A DNA stretch of 64,000 nt from assembly GCA_030692515.1 (NCBI GenBank), contig JAUXZS010000025.1:33348-97347 (forward strand), in the 5' to 3' direction. This document shows positions 45,801-54,886 of the stretch, piece after piece (the first letter of the stretch is position 1; each line of letters opens with the position of its first letter). Origin of the DNA: Bacteroidota bacterium. Its GTDB lineage: Bacteria > Bacteroidota > Bacteroidia > B-17B0 > Aurantibacillaceae. A program made the translations under genes and the position numbers. A model generated the notes under the pieces. The model made no database searches, was not told the DNA's origin, and was given only the letters and a program-made list of their open reading frames with translations.

Positions 45801-48800
45801 ATTACTGTTGCAGGAAGTGGTGTTTATTCAGTAAACGCTACAGTAGCGGGATGTCCTGGACCAACAGGAACAATTTCTGTATTAGTAAATCCTTCACCAT
45901 CAGCGCCAACAGCAGGAGCTAACTCCCCGCTATGTGCCGGACAGACTTTAAATTTAACCTCTACTTTTACTGCTGCAACAACCTATAGCTGGTCGGGTCC
46001 AAATACCTTTACTTCAAATATTCAAAATCCTTCTATTGCAGCAATTACTGTTGCCGGAAGTGGTGTGTATTCGGTAAATGCCACTTCTGGAGGTTGTACC
46101 GGACCAAGTGGAACAATTTCTGTATTAGTAAACCCTGCGCCATCGGCGCCAACACCAGGAGCTAATTCGCCATTATGCGCTGGGCAAAATTTAAATTTAA
46201 CAGCTACATTTACTGCAGGAGTAACTTATAATTGGTCTGGACCAAATTCGTTTACCTCTACAAATCAAAACCCAACTATAGCAGGAATTACGCTTGCAGG
46301 AACTGGTATTTATTCAGTAAATGCAGTAGCTGCAGGATGTCCTGGTCCAACGCAAACAATTTCTGTAGTTGTTAATCCTGCTCCGGCTGCACCAACTGCA
46401 GGGGCTAATAGCCCACTTTGTACCGGACAAACACTTAGTTTAACAGCAACCTTTACAGCGGGAGCAACTTATAGTTGGACGGGACCTAACGGTTTTAGTT
46501 CTGCCTTACAAAACCCAACAATTGTTGGAGCTAGTCCTTTAGCAACAGGTCTTTATTCTGTTGTTGCAACAATGTCTGGCTGTCCAGGACCTGTTGGAAC
46601 GGTTAGTGTAAATGTGAGTACTCCTCCAATTGCTCCTTCAGCAGGGGCTAACAGTCCTTTATGCGTAGGCCAAACATTAAATCTAACAGCAACATTTACA
46701 GCCGGACTTACTTATAGTTGGTCGGGACCAAATACATTTACATCTAATTTGCAAAATCCGAGTATAGCTGGTATATCATCTCTTGGTGCTGGTACCTATT
46801 CTGTTTTTGCAACCACAGCAGGCGGTTGTGCTGGCCCGACAGGAACAATTAATGTTGTTGTAAATAATAGCCCTAGTGCGCCGACGGCAGGAGCTAACTC
46901 TCCGCTATGTGCCGGACAAAATTTAAATTTAACTTCTACTTTTACTACAGGAGCCACCTATAGTTGGACTGGGCCCAATTCGTTTACTTCGAGTGTTCAA
47001 AACCCTTCTATTGCGGCAGTTACTGTTGCGGGAAGTGGTGTTTATTCAGTAATTGCTACTGTGGCTGGATGTCCTGGGCCTGCGGGAACAGTTTCTGTAA
47101 CAGTTAATCCAATTCCGGCGGCACCAACAGCAGCTGCAAATGCACCATTATGTGTTGGGCAAACAATGAATTTAACGTCTACATTTTCTGCAGGTGCTAC
47201 CTATAGTTGGACTGGACCTAACTCCTTTACATCAACACTTCAAAATCCTTCAATTATTGGCGTTACTTTATTAGCAAGTGGAACTTATTCGGTTTCGCAA
47301 ACAATTCTTGGTTGTACAGGACCTGTTGGAATTGTAAGTGTAACCGTTAATCCAATTCCAGCTTCACCAACAATTACTTCCAATGCCCCTATTTGCGCAT
47401 TACAATCTCTTTTTCTGAATGCTAATCCTGGAGGCGCAACTTATAATTGGACTGGTCCAAATAGTTTTACTTCTACAGTTCAAAATCCTACAATTGTTAC
47501 AACTTCAACATTAAATGCTGGTACATATTCTGTAACTCAAACATTACTGGGTTGCACAAGCCCTGCTGCTTCACTTAATATTGTAATTAATAATGCAGCT
47601 GCAACTCCTACAGCAACAAGTAATTCACCAATATGTTTAGGTCAAAATATTAATTTAAATCAAACACCAATTGGTTCGGCAACATATAGTTGGTCTGGCC
47701 CAAACAGTTTTACATCATCAGTACAAAACCCAACAATAGTTGGCGCATCAACTTTGGCAACAGGCGTATATTCTGTTTTTGCAACTGTTGCAGGATGTCC
47801 TGGTCAAACCTCAACGTTATCTGTATTAGTGAGTAGTCCCGGCACAGTAGCGGCCGTTAGTCCAACAGTTTGCGCAAACAATGCATTAGTGGTATTAAAT
47901 GGGACCTCTTCTACAGGTTCTGGAACATGGACTAGTAGTGGTTCAGGTGTTTTTTCTCCAAATTCCTTAACTGGTAATTACACACCGAGTTCTGCTGAAA
48001 TTTCTGCAGGTACTTCTACTTTAACATTAATATCTACGAATAATGGAGGCTGTGCACCGGTAACAACTACAACTAGTATTTTAATAACCCCTGCGCCTTC
48101 GGCAAATGCTGGATCAAATCAAACTGTATGTGCTAATAACGCAACAGTTTCCTTAAGTGGTTCGGTTTCTATTGCATCTGGTGGATCTTGGTCAAGTTCA
48201 GGAACCGGAACATTTGTCCCAAATAATAATGTGCTAAATCCAAGTTATGTTCCAAGCACTGCAGATATTTCTTCTGGAAGTTTTACCCTTACTCTTTCAA
48301 CAACAGGAAACGGAAACTGCTTGTCGGAAAATAATTCTATTGTCATAACTATTTCACCAGCACCAGTAGTTAATCCTGGACCAAATCCTCAAGCAGTTTG
48401 TAAAAATAATCCTAACTTTCAATTAAACGGAAGTTCAACAACAGGTAGTGGTGTATGGGCTTCTTCGGGTACTGGAACATTTAGCGCGAGTAATAATATT
48501 CTAAATCCAACATATATTCCGTCAACCGCAGATACGTTAGCCGGAAGTGTAACTTTAACTTTAACTTCAACCAATAATGGGGGCTGTAATTTAGTTAGTC
48601 AAACTATGTCAATAGTATATGTTAGTACATTGGCAGTAAATGCTGGAGGAAATCAAACTGTTTGTTCTAATAATGCATCAGTTCCGCTTAATGGAGTTTC
48701 AACCACAAGTGCTGGAGTATGGACATCTTCTGGAACAGGAACTTTTAGTCCAAATGCTAATTTACTTTCAACAAATTATGTTCCTAGTGCTGCAGACATT

Positions 48801-50993
48801 TTAGCTGGTGGTGTTACACTTACACTTACGACTACTAACAATGGTGGTTGTAATCCTATTTCAACTACCATGAGTATTACAATAACTCCGGGTCCAACCG
48901 CTAATGCGGGATCGAATCAAACGGTTTGTGCAAATAACGCTACCGTTGCCTTAACAGGTTCATTTACGATTGCAGGCGGAGGAATATGGACATCTTCAGG
49001 TACCGGAACCTTTTCTCCGAATACCACCTCAATGAATGTGAATTACATTGCGAGTTCTGCAGATACAACTGCGGGAAGCGTTATAATTACTTTGAGTACA
49101 ACCTCTAATGGTAATTGCAACGCTACCACCAACACAATGGTAATTAATTTTACCCCTGCTCCTCTAGTAAATCCAGGGAATAATATTTCGGTGTGTAAAA
49201 CCAATGCTGTAGCAGTTTTAAACGGTTACTCTTCAACAGGTAGCGGAACATGGACTACCTCTGGAACTGGAACTTTTACTCCAAGTAATGCAGTTCTTAA
49301 TCCTTCATACACACCAAGTTCAGCAGACACAACAGCGGGTTCGGTGACATTAAGTTTAACATCTGTGGCTAACGGAGGATGTAATGCGGTTACACAAACT
49401 TTAACCATTACTTATTCTGGTATACCAACTGTTACTGCAGGTTTAAGTCAAACAGTTTGTGCCAATAATTCTAATGTTATTTTAACAGGAACAGCAAGCA
49501 CAGGTTCTGGCACATGGACGTCTAGTGGAACAGGAACTTTTGTTCCAAATACTCAAAATGGAATTTATGTTCCAAGTTCCTCAGATATAACGGGTGGTAG
49601 TGTGACGCTTACTCTTACTTCAACTAATAATGGTGGTTGTCTTTCTGTGGCCCAACAAATGACTGTAGATTTTACACCGGCACCTCAAGTAAATGCCGGC
49701 GCAAGTCAAACATTATGTTCTAATACTCAGTCTATTAATTTAAGTGGAACATTTACAATCGCAACTGGTGGAATATGGTCGAGCTCTGGTACAGGAACAT
49801 TTACGCCAAATAATACAACAATGATAGTTGCCTACATTCCAACATCTGCTGATACGGCAGCTGGTAACGTTACCATATATTTAACTTCAACGGGAAATGG
49901 AAATTGTTTGCAAGTGGTAGATTCTGTAAAAGTTAGTTTTATCAAAGCACCTTTTGCAACAGTAGGCGGAGACATTTCTTTATGTCCATATTCTCCTAGT
50001 CCTATATTAAATGGAAATTCTTCAGTTTCTTCGTTTACTTGGGCAACATCTGGTTCGGGGTCATTTTCTCCCAGCAACACTATTTTGAATCCAGCATATA
50101 TACCAAGTGCTGGAGATATTTCTGCAGGAACGGTTACAATAAGTTTAGTAACGGCAAGTGCTACTTGTGGGTCTGCGTCTGATAGCTTATTAATAACTTT
50201 TAGGCCTAAACCTTCAGCGGCGTTTACATATACAAATCGATGTGTTGGTGCAACAACCAGTTTTACCGACGTTTCTTTGTCTATGTCTACAGGGTCGATT
50301 GTTTCTTGGTATTGGCATTTTGATACGGATACTTCAACAATTCAAAATCCGTTATACACATTTACATCATCCGGAACGCACACTGTAACTCTTTTAGTAA
50401 GCAATGGTAACTGCGTGGATTCTGTTGTTACTCCAGTTTTTATAAATCCTAGTCCTGTTGCTGGATTTACATTTACTCCTTTGTGTCACGATTCTGTTAG
50501 TTTTGTTCAAACATCTACAGTTGCTCCTGGAGGTATTTCTGATTTTAATTGGGATTTTGGAGACGTTACAACCTCTATTGTTGCAAATCCATATCATGTT
50601 TATGCTGATACGGGGATGTATATTGTGACTCTTTTTGTTAGATCAGATTCGGGTTGTACGGCAAGTATTTTTGATACGGTACATGTAGTAAAATGTAAAA
50701 ATGATATAATTATTGTTATTGGTGAGCCGGCTGTGCCATCGGGATTTACGCCTAATGGAGATGGAAGCAATGATATTTTATATGTAAAAGGTGGACCATT
50801 TAATAGTTTAGATTTTAGAATATTTAATGAATGGGGTAATCAAATATTTCACTCAGATATTCAATCCACTGGTTGGGATGGCACCTATAAAAGTGCACTC
50901 CAACCCGGGGGAAGGTTTATTTGGACTGTAAACGGAGAATTAATAGATGGAAGAAAAATTAAAATGGCAGGAGAAGTAATTTTAAACAGATAA
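42843..50993 (+). CDS. Giant T9SS type B adhesin with about 26 Ig/PKD-like modules
   Basis: 2716 residues with a signal peptide ending near THIVGG. The N-terminal domain (THIVGGALTYTYNGGNNYTVMLKLYRDC) is common at the start of type B substrates. Then come an inserted jelly-roll-like segment (EDFTLPNGTTVDAGPTAWTR) and a putative cadherin-like part (ATDIDGDLLVYSM). Fifteen Ig-like modules of about 81 residues follow (SPLCAGQTLNLTATFT, TYSWTGPN), then nine modules of a second type (NAGSNQTVCANN, GTWTSSGTGTF), two PKD domains (YWHFDTDTSTIQNP, FNWDFGDV) and the type B sorting domain (SGFTPNGDGSNDILYV, STGWDGTYK). Modules 3-7 and 8-12 are a recent duplication. Probably displayed on the cell surface for adhesion or gliding; the PorP-like gene follows 3 bp later. 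Confidence 0.95.
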   Translation: MNKIYKQFLLSFILILSIPFSTYATHIVGGALTYTYNGGNNYTVMLKLYRDCTGNAFPASAPITVLQANGSLFAPNLNFTLLAGTTTSITPILPPCATAPASIPCAEERIYTATVTIPPSPGGVHLYYGVCCRNGSIINITTPGTVGETFYAYIPCYNSIWAEDFTLPNGTTVDAGPTAWTRSLGLTPPTSAQVTNGQFAVIGANNASMMWASQIINISAFASGVNISVNADKAGNNFGNNDTLRFYYSIDGGPLTVFNNNGSLVGNWAAPRFVTATTVPTGTTVQVFIRAKFNANNNSTGKTFFADMVTVYDNTFLPNSNPSFNQLPPLLLCSTNSFSLNQSATDIDGDLLVYSMYTPYNDAPAPTFPNNVASIPTVTWVAGYSANSPFNVGGPNVTINPATGVMTGVANSNGRYVFGVKCSEYRNSILLSETTRDYQITSVTCPPFVPSAPIAGANSNTLCAGQTLSLTASFTAGATYSWTGPNSFTSNVQNPVIVGTTTAAAGVYSVTSTVSGCTSPPGTTTIVVNPIPSAPVAGSNSPLCTGQTLSLTASFTTGATYNWSGPNGFTSTLQNPTIAGITLAGAGTYSVNATILGCTGPNGTNVVVVNQTPSAPTAGANSPLCAGQTLNLTSTFTAATTYSWSGPNTFTSNIQNPSIAAITVAGSGVYSVNATSAGCTGPTGTVSVLVNPAPSAPTPGANSPLCAGQNLNLTATFTAGVTYNWSGPNSFTSTNQNPTIAGITLAGTGIYSVNAVAAGCPGPTQTISVVVNPAPAAPTAGANSPLCTGQTLSLTATFTAGATYSWTGPNGFSSALQNPTIVGASPLATGLYSVVATMSGCPGPVGTVSVNVSTPPVAPSAGANSPLCVGQTLNLTATFTAGLTYSWSGPNTFTSNLQNPSIAGISSLGAGTYSVFATTAGGCSGPTGTINVVVNNSPSAPTAGANSPLCAGQTLNLTSTFTTGATYSWTGPNTFTSNVQNPSIAAITVAGSGVYSVNATVAGCPGPTGTISVLVNPSPSAPTAGANSPLCAGQTLNLTSTFTAATTYSWSGPNTFTSNIQNPSIAAITVAGSGVYSVNATSGGCTGPSGTISVLVNPAPSAPTPGANSPLCAGQNLNLTATFTAGVTYNWSGPNSFTSTNQNPTIAGITLAGTGIYSVNAVAAGCPGPTQTISVVVNPAPAAPTAGANSPLCTGQTLSLTATFTAGATYSWTGPNGFSSALQNPTIVGASPLATGLYSVVATMSGCPGPVGTVSVNVSTPPIAPSAGANSPLCVGQTLNLTATFTAGLTYSWSGPNTFTSNLQNPSIAGISSLGAGTYSVFATTAGGCAGPTGTINVVVNNSPSAPTAGANSPLCAGQNLNLTSTFTTGATYSWTGPNSFTSSVQNPSIAAVTVAGSGVYSVIATVAGCPGPAGTVSVTVNPIPAAPTAAANAPLCVGQTMNLTSTFSAGATYSWTGPNSFTSTLQNPSIIGVTLLASGTYSVSQTILGCTGPVGIVSVTVNPIPASPTITSNAPICALQSLFLNANPGGATYNWTGPNSFTSTVQNPTIVTTSTLNAGTYSVTQTLLGCTSPAASLNIVINNAAATPTATSNSPICLGQNINLNQTPIGSATYSWSGPNSFTSSVQNPTIVGASTLATGVYSVFATVAGCPGQTSTLSVLVSSPGTVAAVSPTVCANNALVVLNGTSSTGSGTWTSSGSGVFSPNSLTGNYTPSSAEISAGTSTLTLISTNNGGCAPVTTTTSILITPAPSANAGSNQTVCANNATVSLSGSVSIASGGSWSSSGTGTFVPNNNVLNPSYVPSTADISSGSFTLTLSTTGNGNCLSENNSIVITISPAPVVNPGPNPQAVCKNNPNFQLNGSSTTGSGVWASSGTGTFSASNNILNPTYIPSTADTLAGSVTLTLTSTNNGGCNLVSQTMSIVYVSTLAVNAGGNQTVCSNNASVPLNGVSTTSAGVWTSSGTGTFSPNANLLSTNYVPSAADILAGGVTLTLTTTNNGGCNPISTTMSITITPGPTANAGSNQTVCANNATVALTGSFTIAGGGIWTSSGTGTFSPNTTSMNVNYIASSADTTAGSVIITLSTTSNGNCNATTNTMVINFTPAPLVNPGNNISVCKTNAVAVLNGYSSTGSGTWTTSGTGTFTPSNAVLNPSYTPSSADTTAGSVTLSLTSVANGGCNAVTQTLTITYSGIPTVTAGLSQTVCANNSNVILTGTASTGSGTWTSSGTGTFVPNTQNGIYVPSSSDITGGSVTLTLTSTNNGGCLSVAQQMTVDFTPAPQVNAGASQTLCSNTQSINLSGTFTIATGGIWSSSGTGTFTPNNTTMIVAYIPTSADTAAGNVTIYLTSTGNGNCLQVVDSVKVSFIKAPFATVGGDISLCPYSPSPILNGNSSVSSFTWATSGSGSFSPSNTILNPAYIPSAGDISAGTVTISLVTASATCGSASDSLLITFRPKPSAAFTYTNRCVGATTSFTDVSLSMSTGSIVSWYWHFDTDTSTIQNPLYTFTSSGTHTVTLLVSNGNCVDSVVTPVFINPSPVAGFTFTPLCHDSVSFVQTSTVAPGGISDFNWDFGDVTTSIVANPYHVYADTGMYIVTLFVRSDSGCTASIFDTVHVVKCKNDIIIVIGEPAVPSGFTPNGDGSNDILYVKGGPFNSLDFRIFNEWGNQIFHSDIQSTGWDGTYKSALQPGGRFIWTVNGELIDGRKIKMAGEVILNR
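44701..47136 (+). repeat. 1218-bp tandem duplication inside the adhesin gene
   Basis: Bases from 44701 recur from 45919, and bases from 45676 recur from 46894: the same 1218-bp (406-codon) offset across five Ig modules. Long stretches are near-identical at the DNA level, including synonymous sites, which suggests a recent event. Confidence 0.9.
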
Positions 50994-50996
50994 AAA

Positions 50997-52016
50997 ATGA
51001 CAAAAAAAATTATTACATATTTAACCGGTTTTATTTTTGCAGCTTTATCTTTTAAAGGGCAAGATTTCCACGTATCGCATTATGATGTTGCAACAATGTA
51101 TTTAAATCCAGCATTAACAGGTGTGTATGGCCTTGAAAAAGGTGATTATAGGGTTTATGTTGACCAACGGTCTCAGTGGAGAGCATTAGGGATAAAACCT
51201 TACTTAACAAGTTATATTGCATACGATATGCCATGCAAAATAAAAAACAAAAGCGTAGGGCTTGGAGGATACATAATTAATAATAATAGCGGCATTGGAA
51301 ACTACAATACTTTAACTTTTATGCCATCTGCCTCTTATAACGTTCTTGGGGATAAAGCAAAGTATAAGCATGTGTTGACTGTAGGTTTACAAATGGGATT
51401 GTTTTATCGATCTACAAATCCGAATAAACTTAATTATGATGTTCAATATTCTCTTAATAATAATGGCGGAGCTTTCGACCAAAATATTGCAAATAACGAA
51501 GCTTATAATCGCGTAAACATAACTAGATTCGATGCTAATTTCGGACTGTTTTATAGGTATGTAGAGTTAAATAAAAAAGCACGACCTTATGCTGGCTTTA
51601 CAATGGCGCACTTAACTCGACCTAATGAATCTATGACAGGTGCTCAGAGTCAGTTACCTATTAAATGGGTTGGTAATGCGGGATGCGATATCAAGCTTGA
51701 TGAAAAATTAGACATTACGCCAAGGATATTATTTATGAGTCAAGCAAAGGCCTATGAGTTTACATCAGGATTTCTTTTTTATTATAAGATGAATGAAAAC
51801 AATACAAAAGTATTTGCTGGTTTTGATTATAGATTAAAAGATGCTTGTATTATTAGTTTAGGTTTAAAACACGACAATTATGCAGTACGTTTAAGTTATG
51901 ATATTAATACTTCTTACTTAAATAAATACACGCGCAGTCGTGGAGCATTTGAGGTATCATTAGTTTACACTGGCGAAAAAGGCAAATCTTTCTTTAAATC
52001 AGTGTCGTCATTTTAA
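50997..52016 (+). CDS. PorP/SprF-family T9SS outer-membrane protein
   Basis: 339 residues with a signal peptide (to about residue 21). The opening of the mature protein, QDFHVSHYDVATMYLNPALTGVY, followed by DYRVYVDQRSQWRAL and YIAYDMPCKIK, is the PorP/SprF hallmark, and alternating strands run to the C-terminus (GFDYRLKDACIISLGLKHDNYAVRLSYDIN). These barrels act with type B substrates as attachment or export partners. Its place 3 bp after the giant adhesin is the usual arrangement, so the pair almost certainly forms an operon. Confidence 0.95.
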   Translation: MTKKIITYLTGFIFAALSFKGQDFHVSHYDVATMYLNPALTGVYGLEKGDYRVYVDQRSQWRALGIKPYLTSYIAYDMPCKIKNKSVGLGGYIINNNSGIGNYNTLTFMPSASYNVLGDKAKYKHVLTVGLQMGLFYRSTNPNKLNYDVQYSLNNNGGAFDQNIANNEAYNRVNITRFDANFGLFYRYVELNKKARPYAGFTMAHLTRPNESMTGAQSQLPIKWVGNAGCDIKLDEKLDITPRILFMSQAKAYEFTSGFLFYYKMNENNTKVFAGFDYRLKDACIISLGLKHDNYAVRLSYDINTSYLNKYTRSRGAFEVSLVYTGEKGKSFFKSVSSF

Positions 52017-52072
52017 TTTTTTATTCGCCTTGCTTAACCATTTTAGACGAAATATTAATTATAAATAATTTT

Positions 52073-52468
52073 TTATTTTGATATTGCTAAGCGTAAACTA
52101 AATAAAGATAGCACGAGTGTAATAGGCGTAAATACATTTCTTTCAAATTCGTTTAAGGAAAACAGATTGCCTAATGTGTTTAAAAGGAAAAGTCCGAACA
52201 TAATCCAAAGAATTATTTTAATTAAAGTATTGTTAATTGGTAGTTTAATAAAACTAGCTCTTATTAATACAACCGACAGCATTGTAAGATTTATTAAGAC
52301 TGATACAATTTCAAACTTAATCATTTCAGTTTTATTTTTCAATCTTCCACCCCAAACTATTTCAAAGGGTATTATTCCAAGCATAACCAAAATATGAAAA
52401 GTCAAAAAAATAGAAAGTAAGGTAATTAAACCTAATATGGCAAAACGTTCAGGAATAAGGTTTTTCAT
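52073..52468 (-). CDS. Small four-helix membrane protein, unknown function
   Basis: 131 residues with about four hydrophobic segments: ILGLITLLSIFLTFHILVMLG, VSVLINLTMLSVVLI, ILWIMFGLFLLNTLG and VFTPITLVLSLFSLRLAI. No motif or signature is recognised. It begins 1 bp after the Omp28-like gene stop on the same strand, so the two are probably translated from one message. Confidence 0.75.
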   Translation of the reverse strand: MKNLIPERFAILGLITLLSIFLTFHILVMLGIIPFEIVWGGRLKNKTEMIKFEIVSVLINLTMLSVVLIRASFIKLPINNTLIKIILWIMFGLFLLNTLGNLFSLNEFERNVFTPITLVLSLFSLRLAISK

Positions 52469-52469
52469 T

Positions 52470-53495
52470 TTATTCTAATATGATTTTTTTAGAAATGCTA
52501 TTGCCATTATCCTTTATGGTAATAAAATAAATTCCTTTAGAGTAATTTGAAAGATTTATTTCCTTTAAAGTATTATTTGTAATCTTATCGGAATAAATTA
52601 TTTCGCCCAATAAATTTGTAACTAAAATGTTTGCCGTATTTTTTAAATTGAGGGGATTAATTGTTAATAGTCCGCTTGAGGGATTCGGAAAAACATCAAA
52701 AGAGAATTTATTTTCAGGTAATTCAGAAATATTATTTAATAAAGTAGTTGAAAATAATTTAGCCATGTAAATTTCTTTGGTAATTATATTTTGAACAAAC
52801 GCTACTATTCTTATTTCGGAATTATTTTTTATTTTTTGAAGATTCCAGTTTAGTGTAAGAGTATCCTTCCCATTTAAGTTTCTATTAAACAGAAACGAAC
52901 CGTTTTGATTAGGTAGCATTTTTCGCATTACATATTCGTAATTAGTTTCAGAATTTGCTCCAGGCGAGGCAGCATAGGAACTTTTAAGTACATTTTTTTC
53001 GATTACTACTATATGTGCGCGTAAAGAATCATTTAAATTATTTGCAATTAAAGATTCAAAAGCAATTTTAGTGGATAGTACATTAGCATTTACTGATGAA
53101 GCTATATTAGAAATAGCATATTGGTTTGGAATTGTTTTTCTGGAATTTATAGTACTTGCAATTACAGGAATAAAATTTGACGACGAATTGCTATAGTAAT
53201 TACCATCTACAACCGAGTAAGGGACGCCAACAACACTGTAAAACGAAACCCTAGCGTTTGATTCAGCAGGATTTTCAAAGTACATAGAATCACTATATGG
53301 AAATGAGGTGTGATAAGCAATGGCAACAACATCTTGGGAATTATTATTTACATAATTTAAAACCGAAGGAGTGGAAGCAGCGCAAGGAGGGCAGCCTGAA
53401 TTTGTAAATTGTTCAATTAACACAACTCTTTGCGCTAAAGACGCAGCAGCCGTAAATATTACAAAGATTGTAAGAAAAGGAATTTTTTTAGCCAT
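52470..53495 (-). CDS. Omp28-related T9SS type A secreted protein with CPPC motif
   Basis: 341 residues with a signal peptide (to about residue 21). The thioredoxin-like start VVLIEQFTNSGCPPCAAS has a CPPC pair (Cys35, Cys38), and the following segment (VVAIAYHTSFPYSDSMY, GVPYSVVDGNYYS) fits the Omp28 family. The final 80 residues (FDVFPNPSSGLLTINPLN to GIYFITIKDNGNS) form a type A sorting domain. CPPC is unusual for an oxidase, so whether it is redox active is open. It is first in a probable two-gene unit with the small membrane protein. Confidence 0.9.
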   Translation of the reverse strand: MAKKIPFLTIFVIFTAAASLAQRVVLIEQFTNSGCPPCAASTPSVLNYVNNNSQDVVAIAYHTSFPYSDSMYFENPAESNARVSFYSVVGVPYSVVDGNYYSNSSSNFIPVIASTINSRKTIPNQYAISNIASSVNANVLSTKIAFESLIANNLNDSLRAHIVVIEKNVLKSSYAASPGANSETNYEYVMRKMLPNQNGSFLFNRNLNGKDTLTLNWNLQKIKNNSEIRIVAFVQNIITKEIYMAKLFSTTLLNNISELPENKFSFDVFPNPSSGLLTINPLNLKNTANILVTNLLGEIIYSDKITNNTLKEINLSNYSKGIYFITIKDNGNSISKKIILE

Positions 53496-53615
53496 AATAT
53501 TTCATTTATAATTATAATTTAGTCGAATAACTCTAACCTTCCTTACAACAATAGTATAAAATTATAGGTTAGATCAAAATTCGGGGTTAATTAAAAAACC
53601 TAAATAATTCAGCAT

Positions 53616-54029
53616 TTAATGAAAGAAAAAATAAGAAAAATTATAACCCCATCCCCAAGTCCAACCGGTTCTTCTCGACTGCTGTCGTAGATAATAACCT
53701 GGTAAAACCTCTTCAAAGGAATTATAACAAGAATGTTCTTTTGCTTTTACAATGGTTAGTTCCGTTGAATCATTTGAAGCAGTAACTTTTTTTGTTTTAG
53801 GGAAAACTTCTCGAGTGCCATTTTTATATTCAATCATAGTAATTGTTGACTTATCTATAACATATAACGGCCCATTAAGATTAGTTGACTTTTTATATTT
53901 AATTTTATTTTCGGAAATCTCAATAACCTTACCAGCAATCAACGATCCTTCTTGAGTATGCATTGTGTCTTGCGAAAGAACGGTTAAGCTATAGGTTAAA
54001 GCGATCGTAAATAGTGTAAAGGCTTTCAT
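53616..54029 (-). CDS. Exported protein of unknown function, 137 aa
   Basis: A signal peptide (MKAFTLFTIALTYSLTVLSQ) is followed by a small beta-rich domain (GSLIAGKVIEISENKIKYKKSTNLNGPLYVIDKSTITMIEYKNGTREVF), reminiscent of short Bacteroidota domains that begin with the DxI..GxVxEI pattern. The C-terminal tail is aromatic (RTGWTWGWGYNFSYFF). I recognise no named family with certainty. It stands alone, 78 bp from the crp-like gene stop. Confidence 0.7.
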   Translation of the reverse strand: MKAFTLFTIALTYSLTVLSQDTMHTQEGSLIAGKVIEISENKIKYKKSTNLNGPLYVIDKSTITMIEYKNGTREVFPKTKKVTASNDSTELTIVKAKEHSCYNSFEEVLPGYYLRQQSRRTGWTWGWGYNFSYFFFH

Positions 54030-54107
54030 ACAAGTTTTATTTTCAGTAAAAATAATTATTTTAAAATAATTTAATGTTCTGGTTTTGTTTGTCTAAAGTT
54101 GCAACTT

Positions 54108-54800
54108 TTACATATCCGCAACCATATCTAATAATACCTTGTGTTTAAGGATAATTATTTTGGTGCCTTTAGTGGTGATTATTTTTTCGTCTTTAAATAT
54201 CCTTAGCATTCTTACAAGTGTTTCCTTTGCGGTGCCAACAAATCCGGCAAAATCATCTCTATTAATTGAAATGTTTAAGGCATTATCATTCTCTGCTCTT
54301 TGATAAACTTTATTAAGAATTAATAAACTTAATGCTACCCTTTCTTTTACTCCATATTGAGAAAAAACAGTCATCTTGTTTATCCAAACAGAGAATTCTT
54401 TCGAAAGAACTATAAGCAAGTGTCTTGCTAAATTGGAAGAAGTTGCTAGTATGCTTGAAAATAATTCTTTCGGCATAAAGGATATTACTACGTTATCCAT
54501 GGCAACCGCAGATACCGGATGCGGTTCATTGGCAAGTAATGGTCTGTATCCAAAATAATCACCCTTCTTATAAAAATATACTATGCTTTCTTTTCCTTCG
54601 CTGTTTGTTTGGAAGATTTTTACTTTTCCTTTTCTAACAATGTATATGCCTTTAGAAAAACTATTTTCTTTGAAAAGAGAATCGCCTTTTAAAAATTCCA
54701 TTCTTACTAACTTGTTTTTAATTAATTGGGATTCATTAGGTGTTAAAAAGTCAAATAAAGATGTCGACTTTAAATGATATTTTTCAATGTTAAACTCCAT
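54108..54800 (-). CDS. Crp/Fnr family transcriptional regulator
   Basis: 230 residues. A cyclic-nucleotide-binding-type barrel (about 20-130; KGDSLFKENSFSKGIYIVRKGKVKIFQ, then FYKKGDYFGYRPLLANEP), a long dimer helix and a C-terminal winged helix (about 150-225; ISINRDDFAGFVGTAKETLVRMLRIFKDE). The recognition helix keeps the Glu and Arg that contact TGA/TCA in Crp and Fnr. There is no cysteine at all, so it cannot carry an Fnr iron-sulfur cluster; it probably senses a small molecule or another protein. A palindrome TTGACAATTGTCAA lies 37 bp upstream of its start, fitting autoregulation. Confidence 0.93.
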   Translation of the reverse strand: MEFNIEKYHLKSTSLFDFLTPNESQLIKNKLVRMEFLKGDSLFKENSFSKGIYIVRKGKVKIFQTNSEGKESIVYFYKKGDYFGYRPLLANEPHPVSAVAMDNVVISFMPKELFSSILATSSNLARHLLIVLSKEFSVWINKMTVFSQYGVKERVALSLLILNKVYQRAENDNALNISINRDDFAGFVGTAKETLVRMLRIFKDEKIITTKGTKIIILKHKVLLDMVADM

Positions 54801-54837
54801 ATATAAATTTTATAATTATTCTTTTCTAAATCCAAAA

Positions 54838-54851
54838 TTGACAATTGTCAA
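54838..54851. promoter_or_regulatory. Crp/Fnr-type palindrome beside the regulator gene
   Basis: TTGACAATTGTCAA, a perfect 14-bp palindrome, 37 bp from the regulator start and centred 33 bp before a plus-strand -7 element. It could serve both directions. Confidence 0.75.
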
Positions 54852-54873
54852 TTTTTAGACATTTAAGTTGTTG

Positions 54874-54881
54874 TACATTTG
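54874..54881 (+). promoter_or_regulatory. -7 element of the putative small RNA
   Basis: TACATTTG is an exact TAnnTTTG match. Its centre lies 33 bp from the centre of the upstream palindrome, the class II activator geometry. Confidence 0.55.
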
Positions 54882-54886
54882 TAACT

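Noticed and set aside
44200..50200. CRISPR-like periodic repeats
   Set aside because: The period of about 243 bp is in frame and codes for Ig-like modules with diverged copies; there are no short spacers.
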